5,614 nt of DNA. Source: an uncultured archaeon. GTDB lineage: Archaea > Thermoproteota > Nitrososphaeria > Nitrososphaerales > CALBXV01. A model generated the notes under the pieces. That model did not search any database. It had not been told where the DNA came from and worked only from the letters and a program-made list of their open reading frames with translations. Made by a program: the position numbers and the translations under genes. Of this stretch, positions 1 through 5,614 are shown in pieces (the stretch's first letter is position 1; every line of letters starts with the position of its first letter). The stretch is from positions 1 to 5,614 of the forward strand of contig CALBXV010000026.1 of the NCBI GenBank assembly GCA_937890045.1, read 5' to 3'.

Positions 1-30
1 TTTCTTTTCACCCCAATGTTTTTCATTCAT
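1..30 (-). CDS. Start of an unidentified gene, cut by the left window edge
   Basis: Only ten codons are visible, reading MNEKHWGEKK. The ATG overlaps the TAA stop of the clamp-loader gene in a TAATG arrangement, the same junction seen between the clamp and mom genes. A GGAG inside the last codons of the loader gene lies about 10 bases upstream and could serve as ribosome binding site. A second ATG at 26-24 in another frame is possible but further from that site. In T4 the gene after the clamp-loader ATPase (44) is the small clamp-loader subunit (62), so such a partner is a natural guess from position. Ten residues are too few to identify it and no function is claimed. Confidence 0.5.
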   Translation of the reverse strand, partial: MNEKHWGEKK

Positions 31-947
31 TATTTTACTACTCCTAATAATTCAATTAACATAGCCATAGCATTGATCTCCTTATCAACTACCTGACTAT
101 CACTTAACTCATACTTAGCAATTACTAAAATACATTCAGCAACATGACCTTTTCCATAACTATCTACTTCATCATACAATAATTTAAACAAATCAGCGAA
201 ATCTGTAATTTGAGAATCGGCCACTAATTGTCTTATATTTTTAAAAGCACTTTTCTTATCTTGTGTTTTTAGTATTTCTAATAACTTTAATTTATAATCA
301 TTTTGAATAACACTCCCCTTATCCAATATTAACTTACCCTTTATAACATTTCGTTGAGCTGAATTTATAACCCTGCGAATATCTGGATAACCACCATTAA
401 CTAATAATCCAATATCTGACACTTCATATAAAACATTTTCATTATCTAATATACCTGATAAATGTATTGCTACTTCCTTTTTTGAAGGTGGTATAATTTG
501 AAATGATTGACATCTACTTTGTATTGGATCAATTATGCGCTCGACATAGTTACAAGTTAAAATAAACCTACAATGTTTACTGAAGGTTTCCATTAAATTC
601 CGTAATGCCGCTTGTGCATTAGGAGTTATATAATCACATTCATCGAGCGCAATTATTTTATAATCTTTAAATCCTACAGAAGATGCAAAATTCTTTATTT
701 TTGTTCTGACAGTATCTACATTATTTTCATCACTCGCATTAATATATAAATAATCACAATCTATATTATTCATCAATATTTTTGCGAGAGTGGTCTTACC
801 TGTACCAGCCTTTCCATGCAATAAAAGATGCGGTAAGTCTCCACTCTCTAGATACACCTTGACCTTACCTTTAAGATGATCATTCCCAATGTAAGTGTCA
901 AGTGATGAGGGCCGATACTTTTCTACCCATAAAGTATTACTTGTCAT
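30..947 (-). CDS. Sliding-clamp loader ATPase, T4 gp44-like (RFC small-subunit type)
   Basis: An AAA+ ATPase of 305 residues that would open the ring-shaped sliding clamp and place it on primer-template DNA, using ATP. Visible motifs are an N-terminal LWVEKYRP box (residues 6-13), Walker A GKAGTGKT (45-52), Walker B LDECD (101-105), sensor 1 TCN (131-133), the arginine finger SRC (144-146) and sensor 2 in GYPDIRR (186-192). The rest is the helical collar domain that forms the pentamer. Length is close to T4 gp44 (about 319 residues), and all catalytic motifs are intact. The ATG follows an AAGGA four bases upstream and lies inside the end of the mom gene (11-base overlap). The small loader subunit expected as partner is not seen in the window and may follow to the left. 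The family assignment is secure; the phage rather than archaeal or eukaryotic type is inferred from its neighbours. Confidence 0.95.
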   Translation of the reverse strand: MTSNTLWVEKYRPSSLDTYIGNDHLKGKVKVYLESGDLPHLLLHGKAGTGKTTLAKILMNNIDCDYLYINASDENNVDTVRTKIKNFASSVGFKDYKIIALDECDYITPNAQAALRNLMETFSKHCRFILTCNYVERIIDPIQSRCQSFQIIPPSKKEVAIHLSGILDNENVLYEVSDIGLLVNGGYPDIRRVINSAQRNVIKGKLILDKGSVIQNDYKLKLLEILKTQDKKSAFKNIRQLVADSQITDFADLFKLLYDEVDSYGKGHVAECILVIAKYELSDSQVVDKEINAMAMLIELLGVVK

Positions 948-1710
948 AAAATCCTTTTTCTTTTACTTTGTGTTTTGTAACCTCAGCTTTATTGAAAGCC
1001 CCTTTTGGATAAGGTAACTGAGGATGTTTCAAGTTATTAATAAATAGTCTATTGTCTTTCTTACTACCAAGAAAATATAAATATCTATGTTTTTCTGCTT
1101 CCTTCTTTAACCAAAATGTATGTCCAATCTGACGTTTCAAATGTTCAGCATTACTACTACCATACATAGAATAAACAGTTCTACTGTGTATCCACTCACC
1201 ATTTTCTTCTATTTTCAAACTAAACGTAGGCGCCATTTGAATAGCACCACATCCTTGATACAACCAATTAGTAGCTTGATAAATACCACCTGCATGATTT
1301 TGTTCTGGATCTGCATAAGATACCAATACCTTTACATCAGAAGCATTTTCCTTTAACCATTTAAATGATTGTGAAATAACATAAGATTCTATATTTTTTC
1401 CATAACCATCATAAATAACAAGCCTTGTTAATTCTAAAATATTTTTAGTAGTGAGTTCTAAATCTTCTTTAAAAATAGAACCAAGAACTCTTCTACCAAT
1501 AGGAAAACCATATGCTATTGCACCAATTAATTTTTCTTCTTTCTCATCAAAAAATTTATGTTCTTCATCACTTTGATAAAAAATCCCTATAGGATATCTG
1601 CATGAAGATAATCTACCACTATAATGATTTTTTTCAATGAAACTTCTAGCTAATGGTTTGGGAATAAGTCTTAAAGACACTTTTGAAGTATCAACATAAG
1701 ATTCTTCCAT
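937..1710 (-). CDS. mom: Mom-like DNA adenine modification protein
   Basis: A 257-residue protein resembling the Mom protein of phage Mu, which converts adenine in DNA to a carbamoylmethyl-adenine and makes it resistant to many restriction enzymes. Mom is related to the GNAT acyltransferase fold. Visible family-like blocks are the N-terminal FIEKNHYSGRL (24-34), ELTRLVI (93-99) and SYADPEQNHAGGIYQATNW (131-149) followed by YQG (151-153). The C-terminus is lysine-rich and probably basic enough to touch DNA. Length is close to Mu Mom (about 240). The start ATG shares its A with the TAA stop of the clamp gene (TAATG), and I see no clear Shine-Dalgarno site upstream, so translation probably depends on coupling to the clamp. 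No com-like activator gene is visible. In Mu, mom lies at the end of the late region; here it sits within a replisome operon. Substrate and exact base product are inferred from the family, and another GNAT-type phage enzyme is the alternative. Confidence 0.82.
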   Translation of the reverse strand: MEESYVDTSKVSLRLIPKPLARSFIEKNHYSGRLSSCRYPIGIFYQSDEEHKFFDEKEEKLIGAIAYGFPIGRRVLGSIFKEDLELTTKNILELTRLVIYDGYGKNIESYVISQSFKWLKENASDVKVLVSYADPEQNHAGGIYQATNWLYQGCGAIQMAPTFSLKIEENGEWIHSRTVYSMYGSSNAEHLKRQIGHTFWLKKEAEKHRYLYFLGSKKDNRLFINNLKHPQLPYPKGAFNKAEVTKHKVKEKGFYDK

Positions 1711-2429
1711 TAATCAACTGATTGTAATGCTACTAAATAATAAGTTGCGTTATAATTGTCAATTTTAAAATTAATTCTAGCCAAACCATCTCCACTAACT
1801 TCGAGAACTGCACTTTCACATTCTTTATTAGCAGAAAGAACATCTCTAAAAAGATTAGCATTAAAAGAAACTTTATTAATTTCTTCATATGTATCAGTTT
1901 CTACAGGAATTGTAACACGATTAGTATTAATTGATGAATATCCTATAACAACTTTTACACCATCACTATTTGTAATGACTGTAAAACTATCTGTATCTGC
2001 AAGAGCTGATTTACCAGAAATAAACTTCTGAATAAACTTACTATCTACTTTTACCTTAACATGAAACTCAGGAATCTTTTTAAGTTTCGGTGGTTGATTT
2101 ATAACAGATAAATCTGACAACATGTAGTTTACACTCGCCACCCCATCAGTTACTTCTAATGAAATAGCTTTATTACCTGCTTTAGTTAACTTCATTTCAA
2201 CATCATCTGAAAGTACATCCAAAAGTTTAATCAACTGTTCTGTATTATAAACTCCAAGTTCAACATCTTCAAAATTCCAACTATTCATAGATAATTCACC
2301 AAGTAAAGATTTATCACCCGTGATAAACCTAGTACTCAATGTATCTCCCTTACTAGTAAGAACTACAGAAGCAACGTTTCCACTTAAATAGTACTTATCA
2401 ATGAAACGACTTACTTTATTTTTATTCAT
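1710..2429 (-). CDS. DNA polymerase sliding clamp, T4 gp45-like
   Basis: A 239-residue protein close in length to T4 gp45 (228), the trimeric ring that tethers the polymerase to DNA and in T4 also activates late transcription. Clamps of this type have few fixed motifs. The call rests on the overall pattern of short alternating beta strands, the C-terminal block from FNANLFRDVL (about 189-198) through ARINFKIDNYNATYYLVAL (about 217-235), which is typical of phage gp45 proteins, and the position between a family B polymerase and a clamp loader. The ATG has a good GGAGA site six bases upstream. The stop overlaps the mom start by one base. The intergenic gap to the polymerase holds an AT-repeat tract and a TATAAT hexamer, so the clamp could have its own promoter. 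A truncated or degenerate clamp is unlikely because the frame is complete. Confidence 0.88.
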   Translation of the reverse strand: MNKNKVSRFIDKYYLSGNVASVVLTSKGDTLSTRFITGDKSLLGELSMNSWNFEDVELGVYNTEQLIKLLDVLSDDVEMKLTKAGNKAISLEVTDGVASVNYMLSDLSVINQPPKLKKIPEFHVKVKVDSKFIQKFISGKSALADTDSFTVITNSDGVKVVIGYSSINTNRVTIPVETDTYEEINKVSFNANLFRDVLSANKECESAVLEVSGDGLARINFKIDNYNATYYLVALQSVD

Positions 2430-2487
2430 AACTATTCTCCATTTATTATAACCATATATACATATATATAGTTTTGTTTATTCAAAA
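2424..2487 (-). promoter_or_regulatory. Leader of the clamp gene: AT-repeat tract, possible promoter and ribosome binding site
   Basis: The gap of 58 bases between polymerase stop and clamp start contains an 18-base run of strictly alternating pyrimidine and purine (2453-2470). It is followed downstream by TATAAT (2448-2443) and then GGAGA (2440-2436) six bases before the ATG. The TATAAT matches the sigma70 -10 hexamer exactly, but the six bases 17 upstream (AACTAT) are not a -35 element and no MotA-like box is seen. A host-type promoter is therefore only possible. The ribosome binding site is well supported. Confidence 0.4.
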
Positions 2488-5007
2488 TCAAAAAAATCTT
2501 TCAATACTTTCACCCTTATCAACATGCTGCCCCCACTCCATTGTATCATAAAACATTTTTATTTTCTTCTTTAAAATAGAATTATAAATTTTATCAAAAT
2601 TCACATATTCCATTATAAAATTTAATATTTCTGGTGGGTCTTCATATCCTTTATAAGCAATAGTATCTAATCCAAAATTGTTATTTTTAAGATATACCCA
2701 TTTAATTTTTTCACCATCTGATATAAGATTATACTTATTACCTAATTTAAAATATCTAACTAAATCATTATATGATATTGATGCTTTAACATGAACTGGA
2801 GCACCCCTTTTAAAAGTTGTAAAAATAGAACTAGAATCAAAAGTTGCATTTCTATCAGTATATTTTATTATACCTTTAACTCCAGTAGGTATTGCAATAG
2901 TATCTAATTTCATTTTTTTCATACCATTTTTAAAATCTGAAATTCTATCATCTATTTTATCCTTTGGTACATCAGTTAATATATCTTCTAACACATCAGC
3001 TAAAAATTTTCTAAGTGCAGTAGGAAAATTTGAACGAACTGTATCTATTCCCTTAACTAATATTTTATTAACCTTAACACCATTATCACTAATGATTTTC
3101 ATTCCATATCTTTTTTTAACAATAAACAATCCAGATTTAGCAATAATCTCCTGCTTAATTTCAAATCTATGGTTGTCTTGTAAATTACACATTCTCTTAG
3201 AAAAATAATCATAAGACTTATTTATAAAACTTTGAATTTCTGATGCAATTTCTGTAATTCTCTGTGCCATCATTACATCACTTAATTTTTTATCAGGAAA
3301 TCTTTTCTCAATCAATGGAACTGCAGAATAAAATACAGAATCAGTATCTATATAAATACAATAATCTTTATCACCCGTTTGTAACTCTTTATTATAATAA
3401 AAATTTGCCATCTTCTTTGTAAATTTAATTAATGTCTGACCAGTTAATGTTGTTGCTTCAGCATTATCTAAATCATAAAATCTAAATACTGGCAATCCCA
3501 ATACACCATATAAACTATTCAAAATAATCTTTTGAATATGTTGTCTTCGTTGAAAATATTGATATTTATCTTCTTCTCCCGCATCACCAAATTTTTTCAT
3601 TAATTTTCTATATTCTAATCTTTTATCAAACCAACTTTCTAACAAAGCTGGAATTAATCCCTTTCGATCTAATTTATATAACACACCATTTGTAGAAATA
3701 GAAACTTTATTATTATCCAAATATTCTTTCAATTCTTTTTCTGTTAATTTTCCAATTTCTTTTTTATCTTTTATAATAGTATATGTCTTATTATCCCCCC
3801 TTAAATATTCTTCTGCATCCCATCCTTCTACTCTTCCAATTTTAGTTTCTGGAGATATATTTAACGACATAATACAAGATGGATACATTGAAGTAATATC
3901 TAAATCATAAACCCAATCATGCTTTCCTCTTTGGGGATCCTGAACATAAGCACCAGCAAATTTATCTTCCATACCCATTAAATTCTTACCTTTAGGATCT
4001 TTATTTGGTGCAACAATACCCAACTTTCTAAGATAAACTAAAATAGCTCCTTCTAAATAACGAGAAGACATATAAACATCTTCATAAGGAACATGACCAA
4101 CATGACATACAGCCCTTGCAATATTTATAAAATCCAATTTATCATCTAAACCCTTAACAAGTCTAACATCATGAATATTATATTCAACAAACTTTTTTAA
4201 ATCACTTTCATATAAATCATTGAGTGTACCTTCATATTCTATTTTTCTTTCACCAAGTTCTTCTTCTGCTATAGAATCTAATCTATAAGAAGTTTTTGAA
4301 GAAAAAACAAAGTTTTTATATAAATTTAAATAATCAAGTACAGAAACACCTGCTATTTTATATTTAGAATAGTATTTATTCCAATGTACTTGTTGAATTG
4401 GTGATAAACAATTAGCAATATCTTCACCCAAAACCAATGTTATTCTATTATAAAGATATGGCATATCAAATTTATCTACATTCCACCCACTTATAATTGT
4501 TGGTGCAATTTCTAAATATGATGCCATAAATCTATTAAGTAATTCTCCCTCACTTGAAAATGATTCAACTATTACACCATCTTCAAAATCATCATCTAAT
4601 TTAGAATATTCATCAAGAACAAAACACTTATATTGGTCCATAATAGAATCATATAAAGCAATAGATGTAATTTTATTTTCCGCTTTTGAAGGTAACGGAA
4701 ACCCTTTAGTAACTTCAACTTCTATATCTATGTACATAACTTTATGACCTACAGATAATTCTTCAGAATCAGTATAAACATCTACTAATGTTCTTGTTTC
4801 TGGATTAACATCAGATTCATATAACCCAACAGTATCTTTACTCCAGCGATAAAGTTTTTTTAATTTATCACCATATAAAGATACATGAGTACCATACGGA
4901 TCTTTTATATAGGCATATTTTTTATATGGGATAATAAAATATCCCCTTTGGTCATCCCAAATATGTACTTTTCGTTTAAAGCCGTCGAAATAAATATTTT
5001 GATAAAT
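2488..5007 (-). CDS. Family B DNA polymerase, T4 gp43-like, with apparent ATT start
   Basis: Replicative polymerase with proofreading exonuclease, 839 residues if started at the ATT codon at 5007 (T4 gp43 has 898). The first in-frame ATG (4737) is residue 91 and sits directly at the exonuclease I motif, so starting there would delete the N-terminal domain. The 90 codons upstream form coherent protein beginning YQNIYFDGF and contain no ATG, GTG, TTG or CTG, while GAGGAG lies 8 bases before the ATT. Numbered from the ATT, the exonuclease motifs are DIE (94-96), WNVDKFD (175-181) and YNIHD (276-280). Polymerase motif A is DITSMYPS (370-377), motif B K-IILNSLYG (493-501) and motif C YIDTDS (552-557, catalytic D554 and D556), followed by KKRYG (631-635). 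All acidic catalytic residues are present. The protein ends in GESIERFF, a likely clamp-binding peptide. It leads an operon with clamp, mom and clamp loader. The polymerase call is very secure; the exact start is inferred. Confidence 0.95.
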   Translation of the reverse strand: MYQNIYFDGFKRKVHIWDDQRGYFIIPYKKYAYIKDPYGTHVSLYGDKLKKLYRWSKDTVGLYESDVNPETRTLVDVYTDSEELSVGHKVMYIDIEVEVTKGFPLPSKAENKITSIALYDSIMDQYKCFVLDEYSKLDDDFEDGVIVESFSSEGELLNRFMASYLEIAPTIISGWNVDKFDMPYLYNRITLVLGEDIANCLSPIQQVHWNKYYSKYKIAGVSVLDYLNLYKNFVFSSKTSYRLDSIAEEELGERKIEYEGTLNDLYESDLKKFVEYNIHDVRLVKGLDDKLDFINIARAVCHVGHVPYEDVYMSSRYLEGAILVYLRKLGIVAPNKDPKGKNLMGMEDKFAGAYVQDPQRGKHDWVYDLDITSMYPSCIMSLNISPETKIGRVEGWDAEEYLRGDNKTYTIIKDKKEIGKLTEKELKEYLDNNKVSISTNGVLYKLDRKGLIPALLESWFDKRLEYRKLMKKFGDAGEEDKYQYFQRRQHIQKIILNSLYGVLGLPVFRFYDLDNAEATTLTGQTLIKFTKKMANFYYNKELQTGDKDYCIYIDTDSVFYSAVPLIEKRFPDKKLSDVMMAQRITEIASEIQSFINKSYDYFSKRMCNLQDNHRFEIKQEIIAKSGLFIVKKRYGMKIISDNGVKVNKILVKGIDTVRSNFPTALRKFLADVLEDILTDVPKDKIDDRISDFKNGMKKMKLDTIAIPTGVKGIIKYTDRNATFDSSSIFTTFKRGAPVHVKASISYNDLVRYFKLGNKYNLISDGEKIKWVYLKNNNFGLDTIAYKGYEDPPEILNFIMEYVNFDKIYNSILKKKIKMFYDTMEWGQHVDKGESIERFF

Positions 5008-5024
5008 AGTTATAACTCCTCAAT
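5005..5024 (-). promoter_or_regulatory. Strong ribosome binding site leading to an ATT start codon
   Basis: The minus strand reads ATTGAGGAG, then eight bases, then ATT TAT CAA. GAGGAG (5021-5016) is a near-perfect Shine-Dalgarno site and the spacing fits initiation at the ATT (5007-5005). An ATA two codons earlier (5013-5011) is only two bases from the site, too close. An in-frame TGA at 5022-5020 stops any longer version. This site decides the polymerase start. ATT is a known rare start codon, as in the bacterial IF3 gene infC, which uses it for feedback control. Confidence 0.8.
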
Positions 5025-5035
5025 TTGATATATTG

Positions 5036-5065
5036 ATCTTACGAATAAAATCGTATATAAGTCAA
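5036..5065 (-). promoter_or_regulatory. Candidate sigma70-like promoter for the polymerase operon
   Basis: TTGACT (5065-5060, five of six to the -35 consensus) is separated by 18 bases from TAAGAT (5041-5036, four of six to the -10 consensus). A transcript would begin near 5029 and give a short leader of about 22 bases before the ATT start. It lies just beyond the receptor gene's terminator, where a promoter for the next operon is expected. The spacer contains an inverted repeat, TACGA and TCGTA six bases apart (5055-5040), which could be an operator. All of this is AT-rich sequence, so chance matches are possible. Confidence 0.45.
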
Positions 5066-5077
5066 GTCATTTTTAGT

Positions 5078-5108
5078 AAAATTGGGGACCAGTTACCCAG
5101 CCCCCAAT
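5078..5108 (-). terminator. Likely intrinsic terminator of the receptor gene
   Basis: Seven-base perfect stem ATTGGGG (5108-5102) pairing with CCCCAAT (5087-5081), with a 14-base loop. A short T run (TTTT including the last stem base) then leads into ACT. It begins eight bases after the receptor stop codon. The stem is GC-rich for this region, but the loop is large and the T tract short, so efficiency may be moderate. It separates the receptor from the polymerase operon. Confidence 0.6.
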
Positions 5109-5116
5109 CAACTATT

Positions 5117-5614
5117 TTAGAAACTAACAGAAATACCTGCGTTAAAGTATCTTGGTGTTCCAAGAAATACTTCAGCATTATGTGCTGCGTGGATTTTATC
5201 CCCGTAACTATTGTATTGACTATGATCTACTGCATCCTGTACATATGTTGCATCAGTTGCATTAAACATATGAACAAATGCTGTAAAATCATGCCCCCCA
5301 ATTGAAGGTAGTTTATATGAAGCATGTAAATCAACTCTGGAATATCCAGGTGCCATCCATACTTGTTCTCTGTCTGCATCGGCGTCTGAACCATCATACT
5401 CTCTTGCGCCAGGACTCCAATCAGAATAATTGTTATCATACTGACTGTATACTGCCTGCAATTTCAATCCAGATATTGGTGTAAGAGTTGCACCTAAGAC
5501 ATACGCTGTCTGTGGCATATCACCTACATACAAACCATCAAGTGCGTAAGTATACGGAGTGGTTGTTTGTCCAATGACTTGACCATCTTCGTTAAACTCA
5601 TCTTCTTGATAATT
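5117..5614 (-). CDS. TonB-dependent receptor, C-terminal part of beta-barrel (5' end outside window)
   Basis: The frame is open from the right edge to a TAA stop and encodes the last 165 residues of a protein whose start lies outside the window. TonB-dependent receptors are outer-membrane barrels that import siderophores, vitamin B12, sugars or metals using energy from TonB-ExbB-ExbD. Family features seen are YALDGLYVGDMPQTAYVLG (23-41), alternating aromatic beta strands such as LKLQAVYSQYDNNYSDW, the MAPGYSRVDLHASYKL strand (about 87-102), FNATDATYVQDAVDHSQYN (about 117-135), and a final strand FNAGISVSF ending in phenylalanine, as needed for insertion by the BAM machinery. A TTG at 5533 is only an internal leucine. 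The late-barrel pattern (VGDMPQT, NYSDWSP, AEVFLGTPRYFNAG) recalls Bacteroidota-type receptors. GC content, about 43% in the lines counted, is well above the polymerase gene. Ligand cannot be told. Such a gene beside phage replication genes is unusual. Confidence 0.85.
   Translation of the reverse strand, partial: NYQEDEFNEDGQVIGQTTTPYTYALDGLYVGDMPQTAYVLGATLTPISGLKLQAVYSQYDNNYSDWSPGAREYDGSDADADREQVWMAPGYSRVDLHASYKLPSIGGHDFTAFVHMFNATDATYVQDAVDHSQYNSYGDKIHAAHNAEVFLGTPRYFNAGISVSF

Noticed and set aside
1120..1356. Plus-strand open frame of 78 codons
   Set aside because: It is antisense to mom, and its translation is low-complexity with no recognisable domain. I see no good ribosome binding site.
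1756..2031. Plus-strand open frame of 91 codons
   Set aside because: Antisense to the well supported clamp gene. It shows no family signature.
2424..2487. T4-type late promoter (TATAAATA) or MotA box before the clamp gene
   Set aside because: The exact late motif is absent and no MotA-like box is found. Only an AT-rich stretch with TATAAT remains.
2488..4737. Polymerase starting at the first ATG (749 residues)
   Set aside because: The open frame continues upstream with 90 more sensible codons behind a strong ribosome binding site. This start would cut away the N-terminal domain and begin at the exonuclease I motif.
5023..5116. Phage attachment site or prophage boundary
   Set aside because: No integrase, tRNA or flanking direct repeat is visible. 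The only notable structures are a terminator-like hairpin and a promoter-like pair.
5081..5303. Repeated CCCCCAAT words (5101-5108 and 5295-5302) with complement at 5081-5087
   Set aside because: The first pair is explained by the terminator stem. The second copy lies within receptor codons and is short enough to be chance.
5033..5305. Plus-strand open frame of 90 codons across the promoter, terminator and receptor end
   Set aside because: It runs antisense through the terminator stem and receptor codons. The cysteine- and isoleucine-rich product looks like a shadow.
5227..5484. Two further open frames inside the receptor gene (minus 5439-5227, plus 5302-5484)
   Set aside because: Both lie in other frames of the receptor coding sequence, which has clear family motifs.
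5117..5533. A small independent gene of 138 residues starting with TTG
   Set aside because: The frame stays open to the window edge and the added residues continue a receptor barrel pattern (YALDGLYVGDMPQT). The TTG is an internal leucine codon.

Overview
The window looks like part of the genome of a tailed bacteriophage (T4-like replisome, AT-rich, all genes on the minus strand, tightly packed), next to the 3' end of a gene for a bacterial outer-membrane receptor. Whether the receptor belongs to the phage or reflects a junction (host DNA or an assembly join) is the main open question. No tRNA, rRNA, CRISPR array, transposase or integrase is visible.

Layout in the direction of transcription (right to left): (1) 5614-5117, the C-terminal 165 residues of a TonB-dependent receptor beta-barrel, cut by the window edge and followed by a hairpin that looks like an intrinsic terminator (5108-5078). 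(2) 5065-5036, a candidate sigma70-type promoter in a 109-base gap. (3) 5007-2488, a complete family B DNA polymerase (T4 gp43 type). Its first in-frame ATG lies 90 codons inside the protein, and the apparent start is an ATT codon behind a strong GAGGAG. (4) 2429-1710, a gp45-type sliding clamp. (5) 1710-937, a Mom-like DNA adenine modification protein. (6) 947-30, the gp44-type AAA+ clamp-loader ATPase. (7) 30-1, the first ten codons of a further gene, unidentified and cut by the left edge.

How the genes work together: clamp loader, clamp and polymerase form the processive replisome. The polymerase ends in a PIP-box-like tail (ESIERFF) that should dock on the clamp. The Mom-like protein, placed between clamp and loader and overlapping both genes, would modify adenines in the phage DNA and so protect it from host restriction enzymes. 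The clamp-mom-loader block is joined by short overlaps, suggesting translational coupling.

The polymerase gene is roughly 25-30% GC where sampled by hand. The receptor segment is about 43% GC in the lines counted. The receptor's C-terminal pattern resembles those of Bacteroidota and similar Gram-negative lineages, which hints at a host of that kind, but this is inference from memory of the family and not a search.
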